Of a stretch of DNA of 64,000 nt, positions 8,027 to 16,013 are shown in pieces. A program made the position numbers and the translations under genes. Below the pieces are notes generated by a model that saw only the letters and a list, made by a program, of their open reading frames with translations, was not told the DNA's origin and made no database searches. This stretch comes from Tepidiformaceae bacterium (GTDB lineage: Bacteria; Chloroflexota; Dehalococcoidia; Tepidiformales; Tepidiformaceae): NCBI GenBank assembly GCA_958295975.1, contig OY282446.1, forward strand, positions 1,899,289 to 1,963,288, written 5' to 3'. The stretch's first letter is position 1; each line of letters starts with the position of its first letter.

Positions 8027-9280
8027 ATGAACCGCATCCGTGTCCCGAAGCCCGCGCTCGCCGCGATCCTGATCGGCGCGCTGGCGCTGGCCGCCCTCGC
8101 CTGCGGGAGCGACAGCACCAACAGCGACAGCGCCAACAACGACGACGGTGGCGACGAGCGCCTCACCATCGTCGCCACCACCAGCATCGTGGCCGACCTC
8201 GTGGAGCGGGTCGGGGGCGAGCGCGTGGACGTGACCTCCGCCGTCCCCGCCGGGGCCGACGCGCACACCTTCGCGGTCACGCCCAGCCTCATCGCCCGTG
8301 CGAGCGAGGCGGACCTGCTGGTCGTCGTGGGAACCAACTTCAGCGGCGTCGAGGACCAGCTCGCGGAGCACGCGGGCGGCGCGGTGCTCACGCTCACCGA
8401 CGGCATGGCCCTGGGCCCCTTCGCCCTCGCGCACGCGGACGAAGAGGACGAGCACGATGACGGGGATGAGCACGGGCACGAGGAGGAGGACGGCGAGCAC
8501 GACGACGGGGACGAGCATGGGCATGAGGAGGAGGAGGACGGCGAGCACGACGACGGGGACGAGCATGGGCATGAGGAGGAGGAGGACGGCGAGCACGACG
8601 ACGGGGACGAGCATGGGCATGAGGAGGAGGAGGACGGCGAGCACGACGACGGGGATGAGCACGGGCACGAGGAGGAGGACGGCGAGCACGACGACGGGGA
8701 CGAGCATGGGCATGAGGAGGAGGACGGCGAGCACGATGACGGGGACGAGCATGGGCATGATGCACACGACCACGGGAGCGTCGACCCGCACTTCTGGATG
8801 AACATCGATTTCGTCATCGAGGCCGTGGACGCCATCCGCGGGCAGCTGGCGCGGCTCGACCCGGCGGGCGCGGACGCCTACCGCGAACGCGCGGATGCGT
8901 ACGCGGCGGAGCTGCGCGCGCTCGACGCCGAAATCGCGGCCACGCTGGCGGACCTGCCGGAGGAGCGGCGCTACCTCGTTACCTTCCACGACGCCTACGG
9001 CTACTTCGCCGCGCGCTACGGGCTGACCATCCTCGGCTTCGTGGTGGAGGGGCCGGAGGAGGAGCCCGCGGCGGGCGCCCTCGCCACGCTGGTGGAGCGC
9101 ATCGGGGCGCTGGGCGTACCCTTCATCTTCACCGAGCCGCAGTTCAGCGCGCGCGCCATCGAACAGGTGGCACGCGACAGCGGGGCCACGGTGCGGACCA
9201 TCCCGTCGGGGTCGCTGGCCGAGGAGTATCCGAGCTATGTCGAGTTCCTTCGCGCCATCGCCCGCGGCATTGCCGAGTAG
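8027..9280 (+). CDS. znuA: Zinc ABC transporter substrate-binding lipoprotein with seven His/Asp/Glu repeats
   Basis: Captures extracytoplasmic zinc for ZnuBC. 417 residues: signal peptide with lipobox ALAC (Cys26), then a cluster A-I solute-binding fold with metal-ligand positions in DAHTFAVTPS, DPHFWMN and FHDAYGYFAARYG. Between the first two ligands, about residues 140-246, sits an acidic His-rich loop of seven near-identical DGEHDDGDEHGHEEE-type units ending HDAHDHG. ZnuA proteins usually carry one short His-rich loop, so this one is greatly expanded. First gene of znuA-znuC-znuB, under a promoter with a Zur-type palindrome. Manganese specificity is less likely given the His loop. Confidence 0.92.
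   Translation: MNRIRVPKPALAAILIGALALAALACGSDSTNSDSANNDDGGDERLTIVATTSIVADLVERVGGERVDVTSAVPAGADAHTFAVTPSLIARASEADLLVVVGTNFSGVEDQLAEHAGGAVLTLTDGMALGPFALAHADEEDEHDDGDEHGHEEEDGEHDDGDEHGHEEEEDGEHDDGDEHGHEEEEDGEHDDGDEHGHEEEEDGEHDDGDEHGHEEEDGEHDDGDEHGHEEEDGEHDDGDEHGHDAHDHGSVDPHFWMNIDFVIEAVDAIRGQLARLDPAGADAYRERADAYAAELRALDAEIAATLADLPEERRYLVTFHDAYGYFAARYGLTILGFVVEGPEEEPAAGALATLVERIGALGVPFIFTEPQFSARAIEQVARDSGATVRTIPSGSLAEEYPSYVEFLRAIARGIAE
8444..8764 (+). repeat. Seven-unit 42-48 bp tandem repeat inside znuA
   Basis: Seven in-frame copies of a unit reading DGEHDDGDEHGH plus 3-4 Glu. Units differ mainly in the number of GAG codons and in C/T third positions (gacgacggggacgagcatgg versus gatgacggggatgagcacgg). 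Length changes stay in frame because units are multiples of 3, so the copy number can vary without breaking the gene. Confidence 0.95.
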
Positions 9281-10076
9281 CGCCGCGCCCGCCGTCGCGG
9301 TCGAGCGCCTGACCACGGGCTACCGCGGCGCGGCGGCCATTGAGGACGTGTCGTTCGCGCTGCCGCGGGGCGCGTTCCTCGGGCTGCTCGGCCCCAACGG
9401 CTCCGGCAAGAGCACGCTGATCAAGGCCCTCGCCGGGCTGCTGCCCGCGTGGGCGGGGAGCGTGCGCGTGCTGGGCGGCCCCCCGCGCGAGGCGCGCGCG
9501 CGCACCGGCTACATGCCCCAGACCGAGGACGTGGACTGGCATTTCCCCGTGACCGCGCGCGAGGTGGTGGCCATGGGCCTCTACCGGCGCTCCCTCGGGC
9601 CCGGGCGGCTGCGGCGGCGCGGGCGCGAGCGCGAGCGCGTCATGGCGGCCCTCGAACGGCTCTCCGCGGCGGACCTCGCGGACCGCCAGATCGACGAGCT
9701 GAGCGGCGGCCAGCAGCGCCGCGTGCTGCTCGCCCGCGCGATCGTGAAGGCGCCCGACGTGCTGCTGCTGGACGAGCCCACGGCGGGCCTCGATCCCCCC
9801 GCCGAACGGGAGCTGCTCGACCTGCTCGGCGAGCTCGCCGCGGGGGGCGCGACCGTCGTCCTCTCCACCCACGACATCACCTGCGTGAACGAGCGCTGCG
9901 ACTGCGCGCTCTGCCTGAACCGCACGGTCACGGCCTTCGGGCCGCCCGACGAGGCGATCACGGAGGAATCGCTCGGCCGCACCTTCGCCGGGCACGTGCT
10001 CGTGCTGGGCCGCGACGGGCGGCGGCTGGCGGTCGCGCCCCACGATTCCCACGAGCCGCCGGAGGGCGAGCGATGA
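9237..10076 (+). CDS. znuC: Zinc ABC transporter ATP-binding protein
   Basis: ATPase of the zinc importer. 279 residues from ATG 9237, overlapping the 3' end of znuA by 44 nt; TTG 9270 is a shorter alternative start. Walker A GPNGSGKST, Q-loop YMPQTEDVDW, signature LSGGQQRRVLLAR, Walker B VLLLDEPTAGL and switch His STHD are all present. The residues before AVAVERLTTGYRG are low-complexity and may not be translated. Its stop overlaps the permease start (ATGA). Confidence 0.92.
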   Translation: MSSSFAPSPAALPSSAAPAVAVERLTTGYRGAAAIEDVSFALPRGAFLGLLGPNGSGKSTLIKALAGLLPAWAGSVRVLGGPPREARARTGYMPQTEDVDWHFPVTAREVVAMGLYRRSLGPGRLRRRGRERERVMAALERLSAADLADRQIDELSGGQQRRVLLARAIVKAPDVLLLDEPTAGLDPPAERELLDLLGELAAGGATVVLSTHDITCVNERCDCALCLNRTVTAFGPPDEAITEESLGRTFAGHVLVLGRDGRRLAVAPHDSHEPPEGER

Positions 10077-10924
10077 TCGACTGGCTGGCCGATCCCTGGC
10101 AGTTCGAGTTCATGCGCCGCGCCCTGCTGGCGGGGGCGCTGGTGGCGATGGCGGCCTCCGTGGTGGGCGCGTTCGTGGTGGCCAAGGGGCTGGCCTTCCT
10201 CGCCGACGCCGTGGCCCACACCTCGCTGGCGGGGGCGGCCATCGCCTTCCTCGCGGGCGGCGGCTCCGTGGTCATCAGCCTGGGGGCGGCGGGGGCGGCG
10301 GGGGCGACCGCCGTGGGCGTCTCCTTCCTCACGCGGCGGGCGCGGCTGCGCGAGGACACCGCCATCGCCCTCCTCTTCGTCGCCCTCTTCGCCCTCGGCA
10401 TCCTGCTCATCAGCCGCGCGCGCAACTACACGCTCGAACTCACATCGTTCCTCGTGGGGGGCATCCTCACCACGCCCGTGGAGGACATCGTGGTCATGGG
10501 CGCGCTCGCGGGCGTGGTCGCCATCGTCACGCTCGTGTTCTACCGTGAGCTGCTGTTCACGGCCCACGACCCGACCATGGCGGCGGCGGCGGGCGTGCCC
10601 GTGGCCGTCGTGCAGACGGGGCTCATGGCGCTGGTGGCGATCGCCGCCGTGGCCGCCTTCCGGCTGGTGGGCGTGGCCCTCGTGATGGCCATGCTGGTGG
10701 CCCCCGCGGCCACGGCGGCGCTGCTCGTGCGGCGCATCCCCCTGATCATGGCCGGGGGCGCGCTCTTCGGCCTCGCCGCCGTGGTCGTCGGGCTCTACGC
10801 CTCCTTCCACGCCGACGTGGCCGCCGGGCCGGCCATCGTGGTCGCATCCGTCGCGTTCTTCGCCATCGCCTTCATGTGCTCGCCGCGCGGGCTGGGGCTG
10901 GCGCGATTCCCACGCCGCCGCTGA
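10073..10924 (+). CDS. znuB: Zinc ABC transporter permease
   Basis: ABC-3 family membrane subunit, 283 residues, with about eight hydrophobic segments beginning MRRALLAGALVAMAASVVGA. It contains the family motif FLADAVAHTSLAGAAIAFL and FRLVGVALVMAMLVAPAATA. The ATG overlaps the znuC stop by 4 nt, so the three genes are translationally coupled. It ends with a basic cytoplasmic tail FPRRR. Confidence 0.92.
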   Translation: MIDWLADPWQFEFMRRALLAGALVAMAASVVGAFVVAKGLAFLADAVAHTSLAGAAIAFLAGGGSVVISLGAAGAAGATAVGVSFLTRRARLREDTAIALLFVALFALGILLISRARNYTLELTSFLVGGILTTPVEDIVVMGALAGVVAIVTLVFYRELLFTAHDPTMAAAAGVPVAVVQTGLMALVAIAAVAAFRLVGVALVMAMLVAPAATAALLVRRIPLIMAGGALFGLAAVVVGLYASFHADVAAGPAIVVASVAFFAIAFMCSPRGLGLARFPRRR

Positions 10925-10976
10925 CCCGCCGCGGCGTGGTAGGCTGCGGCGCCGCAACGATGGCAGGAGGTCCGCC

Positions 10977-11498
10977 ATGGCATCGACGAAGGCGCCCACG
11001 ATCGAGGAACTGCTGGAGACGGAGGCGATCAAGCGCGTCCGCATCCTCTATTCGCACTACCTCGACATGGGCAAAATCGACGAGCTCGTCGACCTGTTCA
11101 CGGATGACGGCGTCTGCGAGTTCGGCCCCAACTACGGCGGCGACTGGGTGGGCAAGGAGCGCATCCGCACGGGCTTCGAGGAGTTCCAGGGCGGGGACGG
11201 CCCCTTCACCGGGGCCATGCACGCCAACACCAACCCGTGGATCGAGATCACCGGCCCGGACACGGCCACGGCCCGCTGGTACCTGCTCGGGCTGTCCATC
11301 GAGGGTCGTCGCGCGGAGACGCTCTGGGGCCCCGCGCTCGGCCACTCCCCGGGCGACCCCGCCGAACCGAACCCGCTCATGCTCATGGGCATCTGCGACG
11401 ACGTCTACCGCAAGGTGGACGGGGCGTGGAAGATCGCGCGCACCTACATCGATTTCGTCTGGCCCAACCGCAACTACCACGCCCCGCGCGACGGCTAG
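10977..11498 (+). CDS. SnoaL-like / NTF2-fold protein, copy 1
   Basis: 173-residue SnoaL_4-type protein. This fold is shared by polyketide cyclases, ketosteroid isomerases and ring-hydroxylating dioxygenase beta subunits; the function is not identifiable. An N-terminal helix (IEELLETEAIKRVRILYSHYLD) is followed by DLFTDDGVCEFGPNYGG and a C-terminal beta sheet ending AWKIARTYIDFVWPN. It is followed by a near-identical second copy. This copy has about 17 extra residues around GRRAETLWGPALGHS, between the AMHANTNPW and MLMGICDD strands. A TAGGCT -10-like box at 10940-10945 and an AGGAGG Shine-Dalgarno sequence precede the ATG. Confidence 0.8.
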   Translation: MASTKAPTIEELLETEAIKRVRILYSHYLDMGKIDELVDLFTDDGVCEFGPNYGGDWVGKERIRTGFEEFQGGDGPFTGAMHANTNPWIEITGPDTATARWYLLGLSIEGRRAETLWGPALGHSPGDPAEPNPLMLMGICDDVYRKVDGAWKIARTYIDFVWPNRNYHAPRDG

Positions 11499-11611
11499 CC
11501 GCTGACCGCCGGGCCCGGACGTTCGGGCGCGAGCCGCTCCGGGCAGGTGGGGCATGGCCCCATCGCGGCGTGGTAGGCTGCGGCGACGCAACGACGGCAA
11601 GGAGGCCCGCC

Positions 11612-12082
11612 ATGGCATCGACGAAGGCGCCCACGATCGAGGAACTGCTGGAGATGGAGGCGATCAAGCGCGTCCGCATCCTCTACTCGCACTACTTCGA
11701 CATGGGCGAGATCGACGAGCTCGTCGACCTGTTCACGGACGACGCCGTCTGCGAGTTCGGCCCCAACTACGGCGGCGACTGGGTGGGCAAGGAGCGCATC
11801 CGCAAGGGCTACGAGGAGTTCCAGGGCGGGGGCGGCCCCTTCACCGGGGCCATGCACGCCAACACCAACCCCTGGATCGAGATCACCGGCCCGGACACGG
11901 CCACGGCCCGCTGGTACCTGCTCGACCTCTCCCTGAGCGGCCCCCCCGAGCAGAACCCGCTCATGCTCATGGGCGTCTACGACGACGTCTACCGCAAGGT
12001 GGACGGGGCGTGGAAGATCGCGCGCACCTACATCGATTTCGTCTGGCCCAACCGCGACTACCGTGGCCCGCGCGACGGCTAG
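11612..12082 (+). CDS. SnoaL-like / NTF2-fold protein, copy 2
   Basis: 156-residue paralogue of the preceding gene, nearly identical over the first 100 residues and again from MLMGVYDDVYRKVDGAWK to the end. It lacks the central insertion of copy 1 (LSLSGPPEQNPLML here). The start ATG 11612 follows AAGGAGG and a TAGGCT box at 11574-11579, all inside the duplicated segment, so both copies have their own promoter. Function unknown; a bile-acid or steroid-type dehydratase/isomerase is one possibility within the fold. Confidence 0.8.
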   Translation: MASTKAPTIEELLEMEAIKRVRILYSHYFDMGEIDELVDLFTDDAVCEFGPNYGGDWVGKERIRKGYEEFQGGGGPFTGAMHANTNPWIEITGPDTATARWYLLDLSLSGPPEQNPLMLMGVYDDVYRKVDGAWKIARTYIDFVWPNRDYRGPRDG

Positions 12083-12099
12083 CCGCTAGCCGCCGTGGG

Positions 12100-12140
12100 C
12101 GGAGCGGCTCAACCCCGAGCGTCGGGCGCGAGCCGCTCCG
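12100..12140 (+). terminator. Branched hairpin between convergent genes
   Basis: 11-bp stem (12100-12110 with 12130-12140) around a 19-nt loop that contains an inner CCCGA/TCGGG stem. It lies just after SnoaL copy 2 and overlaps the 3' end of the convergent nuclease gene. There is no T tract, so terminator function is uncertain. Confidence 0.4.
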
Positions 12141-12762
12141 GGCAGTATGCGCTGCTGATGGGGCAATACCGGCACTCTTCGTAGCTCGGGACGCGGTGCA
12201 CGTCCGCATCGGGGCCAGCAAGGACGTTCAGGAAGTAGGGAAGCCGCTCATAAAGCTCGTCAGCCTCCCGGGGGCTGAAATCCCTGTCCGGCCCGTCCTT
12301 GTAGATGAGGCGTCCCCGGAAGCGCACATCCTCGTACTCAGCGCGATTGGAGCGGGGCAGGAGCGCCATGGGCAGGAGCACCTGGTGACTGTGCCAGGCA
12401 CGCGGCTTGCCCGTCTTCAACTCGAGCACGATGGCGTCGTCGTCGCGGAAGGCGAGCAGGTCGGGCGTTCCGCCGATCACGACGGCGGGGGAATCCTCGT
12501 GACGAGCGCTGAACTTGTTCTGGTTCTCGATTTTGACGCGGTATCCATCGGCGTTCAGGGCCTGATGCGTCTCACGCCGAAGTTTCGTGTGATCGGCCCT
12601 CCACGTCGTGAAGTCGCCGCCTTCCAGTTTCTCGAAGCGGTAGTAGTTGGTCTGGAACCAGACCGCCCAGTCGCAGCTATTCTCGCCGCTCACCCACGGA
12701 GCGAGCCACGTCAGCCAGACATAGGGTTCGTCACGGGGGATGGCTTCGGCGGGCGCGGACAC
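12109..12762 (-). CDS. Orphan Cas4-like PD-(D/E)XK nuclease with Fe-S cysteine cluster
   Basis: 217-residue PD-(D/E)XK superfamily protein. The catalytic core is visible: GGTPDLLAF (Asp), then IVLELKTGKP (E-x-K), then HSHQVLLPMALL (the Q-motif helix). One cysteine near the N-terminus (NSCDWAVWF) and the C-terminal CRYCPISSAYC fit the four-Cys 4Fe-4S cluster of Cas4/AddB-type nucleases. No cas gene or repeat array is near. The GTG start at 12762 is 1 nt after the stop of the upstream LLM oxidoreductase gene, but GC content is lower than its neighbours, suggesting acquisition. Probable DNA end-processing exonuclease; its role is not known. Confidence 0.75.
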   Translation of the reverse strand: MSAPAEAIPRDEPYVWLTWLAPWVSGENSCDWAVWFQTNYYRFEKLEGGDFTTWRADHTKLRRETHQALNADGYRVKIENQNKFSARHEDSPAVVIGGTPDLLAFRDDDAIVLELKTGKPRAWHSHQVLLPMALLPRSNRAEYEDVRFRGRLIYKDGPDRDFSPREADELYERLPYFLNVLAGPDADVHRVPSYEECRYCPISSAYCPERLAPDARG

Positions 12763-12763
12763 C

Positions 12764-13846
12764 TCAGGACGCCGCCGCCGGGGCGACCGCGTCCTCCAGC
12801 CCGCGGGGCACGCGCGGCGTCTCCACCCGCTGCAGCTCGGCCAGCACGTGGTCGAAGCGCTCGCGCCGCTCGGGCGTGTCCACGGGCATGCCGAAACCGA
12901 TGCGGCTGGCGTACTCGCGGTGTTCGCGCACGAACTCCGGCAGGCGCTCGTAGGTCGAGGTCTGGGCGAAGCCGCGCAGCACGTCCTCGGGGATGACGCG
13001 GCGCATCTCGTCCCACTTGCCCTGCAGCGAGAGGGAGTGGAGCTGCATGCCGAGGTCCTTCCAGCCGTGGATCTCGAAGACGTCGTGGTAGCTGCGCGTG
13101 GAGCCGTAGAAGGAGATGGGCTGGCGCAGGGCCTCGAGGCCGCGCTCGATCTCCGATTCGTCCTCGCCGAAAACGGTGAAGCCGCCGCCCGACACCTCGA
13201 TGTCGCGCCAGCCGCGGCCCGAGCGGCGCAGGCCGATGGCGATGTTGGGCAGCACCACCTCGCGCATGTACTTGTCGGTCATGAAGCCGTGGGGCAGGAC
13301 GCCGTCGGCCACCTCGCCGGCGGCGCGCGCCATGCCCTCCCCCACGCAGGCGAGCAGCACCTTCGGCGCGGGATGGTCGATGGGGCCGGGGCTGAAGGTC
13401 GGGTTGATCAGCGTGAACTGGTAGTGCTCGCTCACGTGGTCGGGCTTCTCGCCCGTCGCGAACGTGTTCCAGATGGCCTGCAGCGTGCGGATGTAGTCCT
13501 TCATGCGCGGGGCGGGCGGCACCCAGGGGACGCTGAAGCGGCGCTGGTTGTGGCCCTTCACCTGGCTGCCGAGGCCGAGCGCGAAGCGGCCCCCGCTCAG
13601 CTGCTGCAGGTCCCACGCTTGCATGGCCAGGATCATGGGTGCGCGCGGGAAGGCGATGGTGACGGAGGTGCCGATCTCCACGCGCTCCGTGGCCGCCACC
13701 GCCAGCGTGGCCGCCAGCATGGAATCGTGCGCGGTCTCGGCCACGCCCGCGAAATCGTAGCCGAGCTCCTCCGCGCGGCGCGCGTGCGCCTCCGCCTCCC
13801 CGAGCCAGCCGCCGCCGAAACTGGTGCCAACCTTCATCGCGTCCAT
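12764..13846 (-). CDS. LLM-class F420-dependent oxidoreductase
   Basis: 360-residue luciferase-like TIM-barrel protein, TIGR03617-like. N-terminal KVGTSFGGGWL, central MQAWDLQQLSGGRFALGLGSQ and a C-terminal helix region. LLM proteins use F420 or FMN to oxidise or reduce small organics; the substrate is not predictable. ATG 13846 is used, with MKV at 13837 as alternative. A TACAAT -10 box at 13880-13885 leaves a leader of about 27 nt with GAAAGGAT before the start. The downstream nuclease gene starts 1 nt after the stop. Confidence 0.85.
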   Translation of the reverse strand: MDAMKVGTSFGGGWLGEAEAHARRAEELGYDFAGVAETAHDSMLAATLAVAATERVEIGTSVTIAFPRAPMILAMQAWDLQQLSGGRFALGLGSQVKGHNQRRFSVPWVPPAPRMKDYIRTLQAIWNTFATGEKPDHVSEHYQFTLINPTFSPGPIDHPAPKVLLACVGEGMARAAGEVADGVLPHGFMTDKYMREVVLPNIAIGLRRSGRGWRDIEVSGGGFTVFGEDESEIERGLEALRQPISFYGSTRSYHDVFEIHGWKDLGMQLHSLSLQGKWDEMRRVIPEDVLRGFAQTSTYERLPEFVREHREYASRIGFGMPVDTPERRERFDHVLAELQRVETPRVPRGLEDAVAPAAAS

Positions 13847-13897
13847 CCTTTCGCCGCGCCCGAACCGACGCGCGCGCCGATTGTACGCGACGGGCGG

Positions 13898-14566
13898 CTA
13901 GCGGCGGCGGCCACGCTTCGCGCGCGGGCGGGCGCGGGTGCGGCGGCGAGCGGCGGGCGTCGGCGCATCCAGCAGGGCGGCGATGGCGGCCAGCTCCTCT
14001 GGCGCGTTCGCGTTGCGGAAGCCGCGCAGGTCGGGATCGACGCGCGCCAGCGCCTCCTCGCCGAGCAGGAGCGCATCCAGCCCGGCGAAGGCGTCGGCGA
14101 CCTTGTTCACGCCCGCCGCGAGGGCGGCCTCGGCGGCGGCCAGACACGGCTCGCGGCGGTAGGCGGCGGCGAGCGGCTGGCGGAAGCCGCCCACCTCCGG
14201 CAGCACGGCGTCGCGCTCGCCCAGCGCCCCCACGACGCGCTCCACCACGGCCGGGCCGAGCAGGGGCGCGTCGCAGGAGGCGACGAAGCAGACGGGCGCG
14301 GACGCCGCCGCCAGCCCCGCGGCGATGCCCGCGAGCGGCCCGCGCTGCGGCTCGCGATCCTCGACGACGGCCACGGGCAGGGCGGGGTGCATGGGGGGCA
14401 GCGCCCGCCCCGCCGCCGTCACGATCACGATCTCGTCCACGACCGGCGCGAGGGCGTCGCGCACCCACTGCAGGAGGGGGCGTCCACGCAGCGCGGCGGA
14501 GGCCTTGTCGGAGCCGAAGCGCGCGCTCCGCCCGCCCGCCACGATGATCCCCGCGAGCGCGCCCAT
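13898..14566 (-). CDS. mobA: MobA-like molybdenum cofactor guanylyltransferase
   Basis: 222-residue nucleotidyltransferase expected to convert Mo-molybdopterin plus GTP to the guanine dinucleotide form. The N-terminal GIIVAGGRSARFGSDKA is the nucleotide-binding loop (LxGGxSxRxGxDK family pattern), followed by VVEDREPQRGPLAGIAAGL and FVASCDAPLL. It ends with an Arg/Lys-rich tail. The start ATG 14566 (MGALAGIIV) is chosen because the upstream 33 codons are low-complexity and a TACCCT box sits 6 nt before this ATG. A related MobA-like or CTP-dependent transferase cannot be excluded. Confidence 0.85.
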   Translation of the reverse strand: MGALAGIIVAGGRSARFGSDKASAALRGRPLLQWVRDALAPVVDEIVIVTAAGRALPPMHPALPVAVVEDREPQRGPLAGIAAGLAAASAPVCFVASCDAPLLGPAVVERVVGALGERDAVLPEVGGFRQPLAAAYRREPCLAAAEAALAAGVNKVADAFAGLDALLLGEEALARVDPDLRGFRNANAPEELAAIAALLDAPTPAARRRTRARPRAKRGRRR

Positions 14567-14572
14567 GCCCGC

Positions 14573-14578
14573 AGGGTA
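14573..14578 (-). promoter_or_regulatory. -10 box TACCCT, leaderless start of mobA
   Basis: Minus-strand TACCCT, 6 nt before the mobA ATG. Confidence 0.45.
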
Positions 14579-14628
14579 CGCCACAGCATCGGGTGCGATG
14601 GGGCTCGGCGAGGCGGGGGGCGGCGGCG

Positions 14629-14862
14629 TCAGTCCTGTTTCCGCAGGATGCCCACGCCACGGCACACATCGCCGTCGATCATGTACAGCACGATCCAGCC
14701 CCGGGGGCGGCTCTCGTGGCGCTCATGGACGCCCCCGGCGATCTGCTTGCCGGCATGGGGTGCGTGGCAGATGGCGAGGACGAGGTTCTCAACGCGCCGT
14801 TTGTCTCCCCCGGACAAATTCCTGAACCCGGAGTCGATGGCGCTCCAGTCGAACGTGTACAT
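14629..14862 (-). CDS. Small protein, possible RelE/ParE-like toxin
   Basis: 77 residues: an N-terminal helix pair (SGGDKRRVENLVLAICHAP), then GKQIAGGVHERHESRPRG and a beta hairpin WIVLYMIDGDVCRGVGILR. That order (helices, a Lys/Arg-containing loop, R/W-x-x-Y-x-I-D-G-D strands) resembles RelE/ParE-superfamily toxins, but no cognate antitoxin gene is adjacent, so this is tentative. ATG 14862 is preferred over an in-frame GTG at 14865. GC is lower than flanking genes. It lies in the lower-GC patch shared with the lipoprotein and Panacea-domain genes. Confidence 0.5.
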   Translation of the reverse strand: MYTFDWSAIDSGFRNLSGGDKRRVENLVLAICHAPHAGKQIAGGVHERHESRPRGWIVLYMIDGDVCRGVGILRKQD

Positions 14863-14936
14863 CACGCACTATGGACGCTTTCACCTCGCTCTATCTGGGC
14901 GCTGTCTAGCAGTGTTCAAACAGCCTGAGGGGGCTG

Positions 14937-14971
14937 AAGGGGCGCATCCTGTCCCGTGGGATGCGCCCCTT
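14937..14971. terminator. Strong hairpin terminator
   Basis: 13-bp perfect stem (AAGGGGCGCATCC at 14937-14949 with its complement at 14959-14971) around a 9-nt loop, followed on the plus strand by CTTCAT. It lies just past the stop of the minus-strand lipoprotein gene (14980) and most likely terminates it. Confidence 0.65.
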
Positions 14972-14979
14972 CTTCATGC

Positions 14980-15849
14980 CTAGTCGCCGCAGTGGTGGAC
15001 GATATTCCGCCATGCAGAAGAATTTTTGAGTTCTCTTACATCGAACGTATATTCTTCGATGTGGAATTCACGCGTCGATTTGTCGGAGATTGCGGTGACG
15101 ATTGCTTCCACATTTTTCCCCGTCACTACGGCAATCTTGAACCCATTACTAATCTTCGTAGTTCGCCACTCGACCTGCTTTTCCTCATCTTCCCGTTGAT
15201 TTATCCACCATATTCTGTAGTTCCTATCATTGATCACGTTGTTGATGTATCCGAATGCGAAGCTGGGATTTCCAGCTTCGCATTCGAACTCCATAAATGC
15301 GGAACGTTCTGCCACCATGTCTACTGTGATGCTGTTGCGGTCTTCCTCAATCACGATTTTATTTCGTGCGTCGATTCGATTGCCGATCGAAATACGTATT
15401 CGCGTGTGCCCGTTTCTTTGTGCTTCGTACATCAGACCGTTCGTGTGCCTTGGAACGTCCGACCATACAATAGTCGTAGGACCATCGGAGCTCATCCCCA
15501 TGAAGGGCGTCGGAGGGACACAGCCATATTCCTGAAGGTCCCACGTTGTGATAGTTGTTCCATCATCAGCGTGGTCATGGTACGTGTAGGGATCGTGGGT
15601 TCCTTTGTGTGTTTCATTGGGATCGTGGTTACAAGTCCATTCGTCCAGCGCGCGTGATTGGGCAACCATTCTTTCCCATCGATTGGATTTCGTGATGGTG
15701 GGGGTGGCTGTAGGGGCAACCGTAGGGACAGCCGTGGGAGTGGGAGTGGGAGTGGGAGTGGCCATGGGAGTGGTCGTGGTAGAACAGGCGAGAGCCATGA
15801 GGCTCAGCAGGCCCATGAAGAATGCGACGAGATTTCGTTCCCTAGTCAT
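14980..15849 (-). CDS. Lipoprotein with Thr-Pro linker, unknown function
   Basis: 289 residues. The signal peptide MTRERNLVAFFMGLLSLMALAC ends in a lipobox (Cys22), then comes a [20 protein letters not shown] linker to about residue 52 and a 235-residue globular domain with paired cysteines and many charged and aromatic residues (MEFECEAGNPSFAFGYINN). No family recognised. GC is far below the window average. The ATG lies 3 nt after the stop of the out-of-frame Panacea tail (TGA-ACA-ATG), implying an operon with that gene. Confidence 0.8.
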   Translation of the reverse strand: MTRERNLVAFFMGLLSLMALACSTTTTPMATPTPTPTPTAVPTVAPTATPTITKSNRWERMVAQSRALDEWTCNHDPNETHKGTHDPYTYHDHADDGTTITTWDLQEYGCVPPTPFMGMSSDGPTTIVWSDVPRHTNGLMYEAQRNGHTRIRISIGNRIDARNKIVIEEDRNSITVDMVAERSAFMEFECEAGNPSFAFGYINNVINDRNYRIWWINQREDEEKQVEWRTTKISNGFKIAVVTGKNVEAIVTAISDKSTREFHIEEYTFDVRELKNSSAWRNIVHHCGD

Positions 15850-15852
15850 TGT

Positions 15853-16013
15853 TCATCCTTCTTCGATGCTGGTGAGCCTCTTTTCAACGTCAACGAAGCG
15901 GCTAAGGCCCGCATCGTAGACATTGCGTTCGAGGTCGCTGGTGCGCTGCTTCAAGCGAACCAACTCGCCCGTAAAGGCGCTGCCGGACTTCTGCTGCTCC
16001 AGCGCACGCCATG
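15853..16013 (-). pseudogene. Out-of-frame C-terminal tail of the Panacea-domain gene
   Basis: In the frame one base off the upstream gene, the sequence continues as WRALEQQKSGSAFTGELVRL, then a heptad-like coiled-coil stretch ending KRLTSIEEG before a TGA at 15853-15855. Adding one base near 16009-16013 joins it to the Panacea domain. The following lipoprotein ATG is only 3 nt after this stop, which supports this tail being the real 3' end. Confidence 0.6.

Larger units (their letters stand above)
10930..12145 (+). repeat. Tandem segmental duplication of the SnoaL-like gene with promoter and 3' tail
   Basis: Unit 1 spans about 10930-11546 and unit 2 about 11564-12145. Both begin with the same upstream stretch (CGGCGTGGTAGGCTGCGGCG, at about 10932 and 11566), continue through the gene and end with an identical 24-bp tail (11523-11546 and 12122-12145). 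Units differ by a roughly 50-nt in-frame indel and scattered substitutions. Confidence 0.85.

Noticed and set aside
8444-8764. Regularly spaced repeats resembling a CRISPR array
   Set aside because: No unique spacers; the units are in-frame coding repeats of the ZnuA His loop, 42-48 bp apart.
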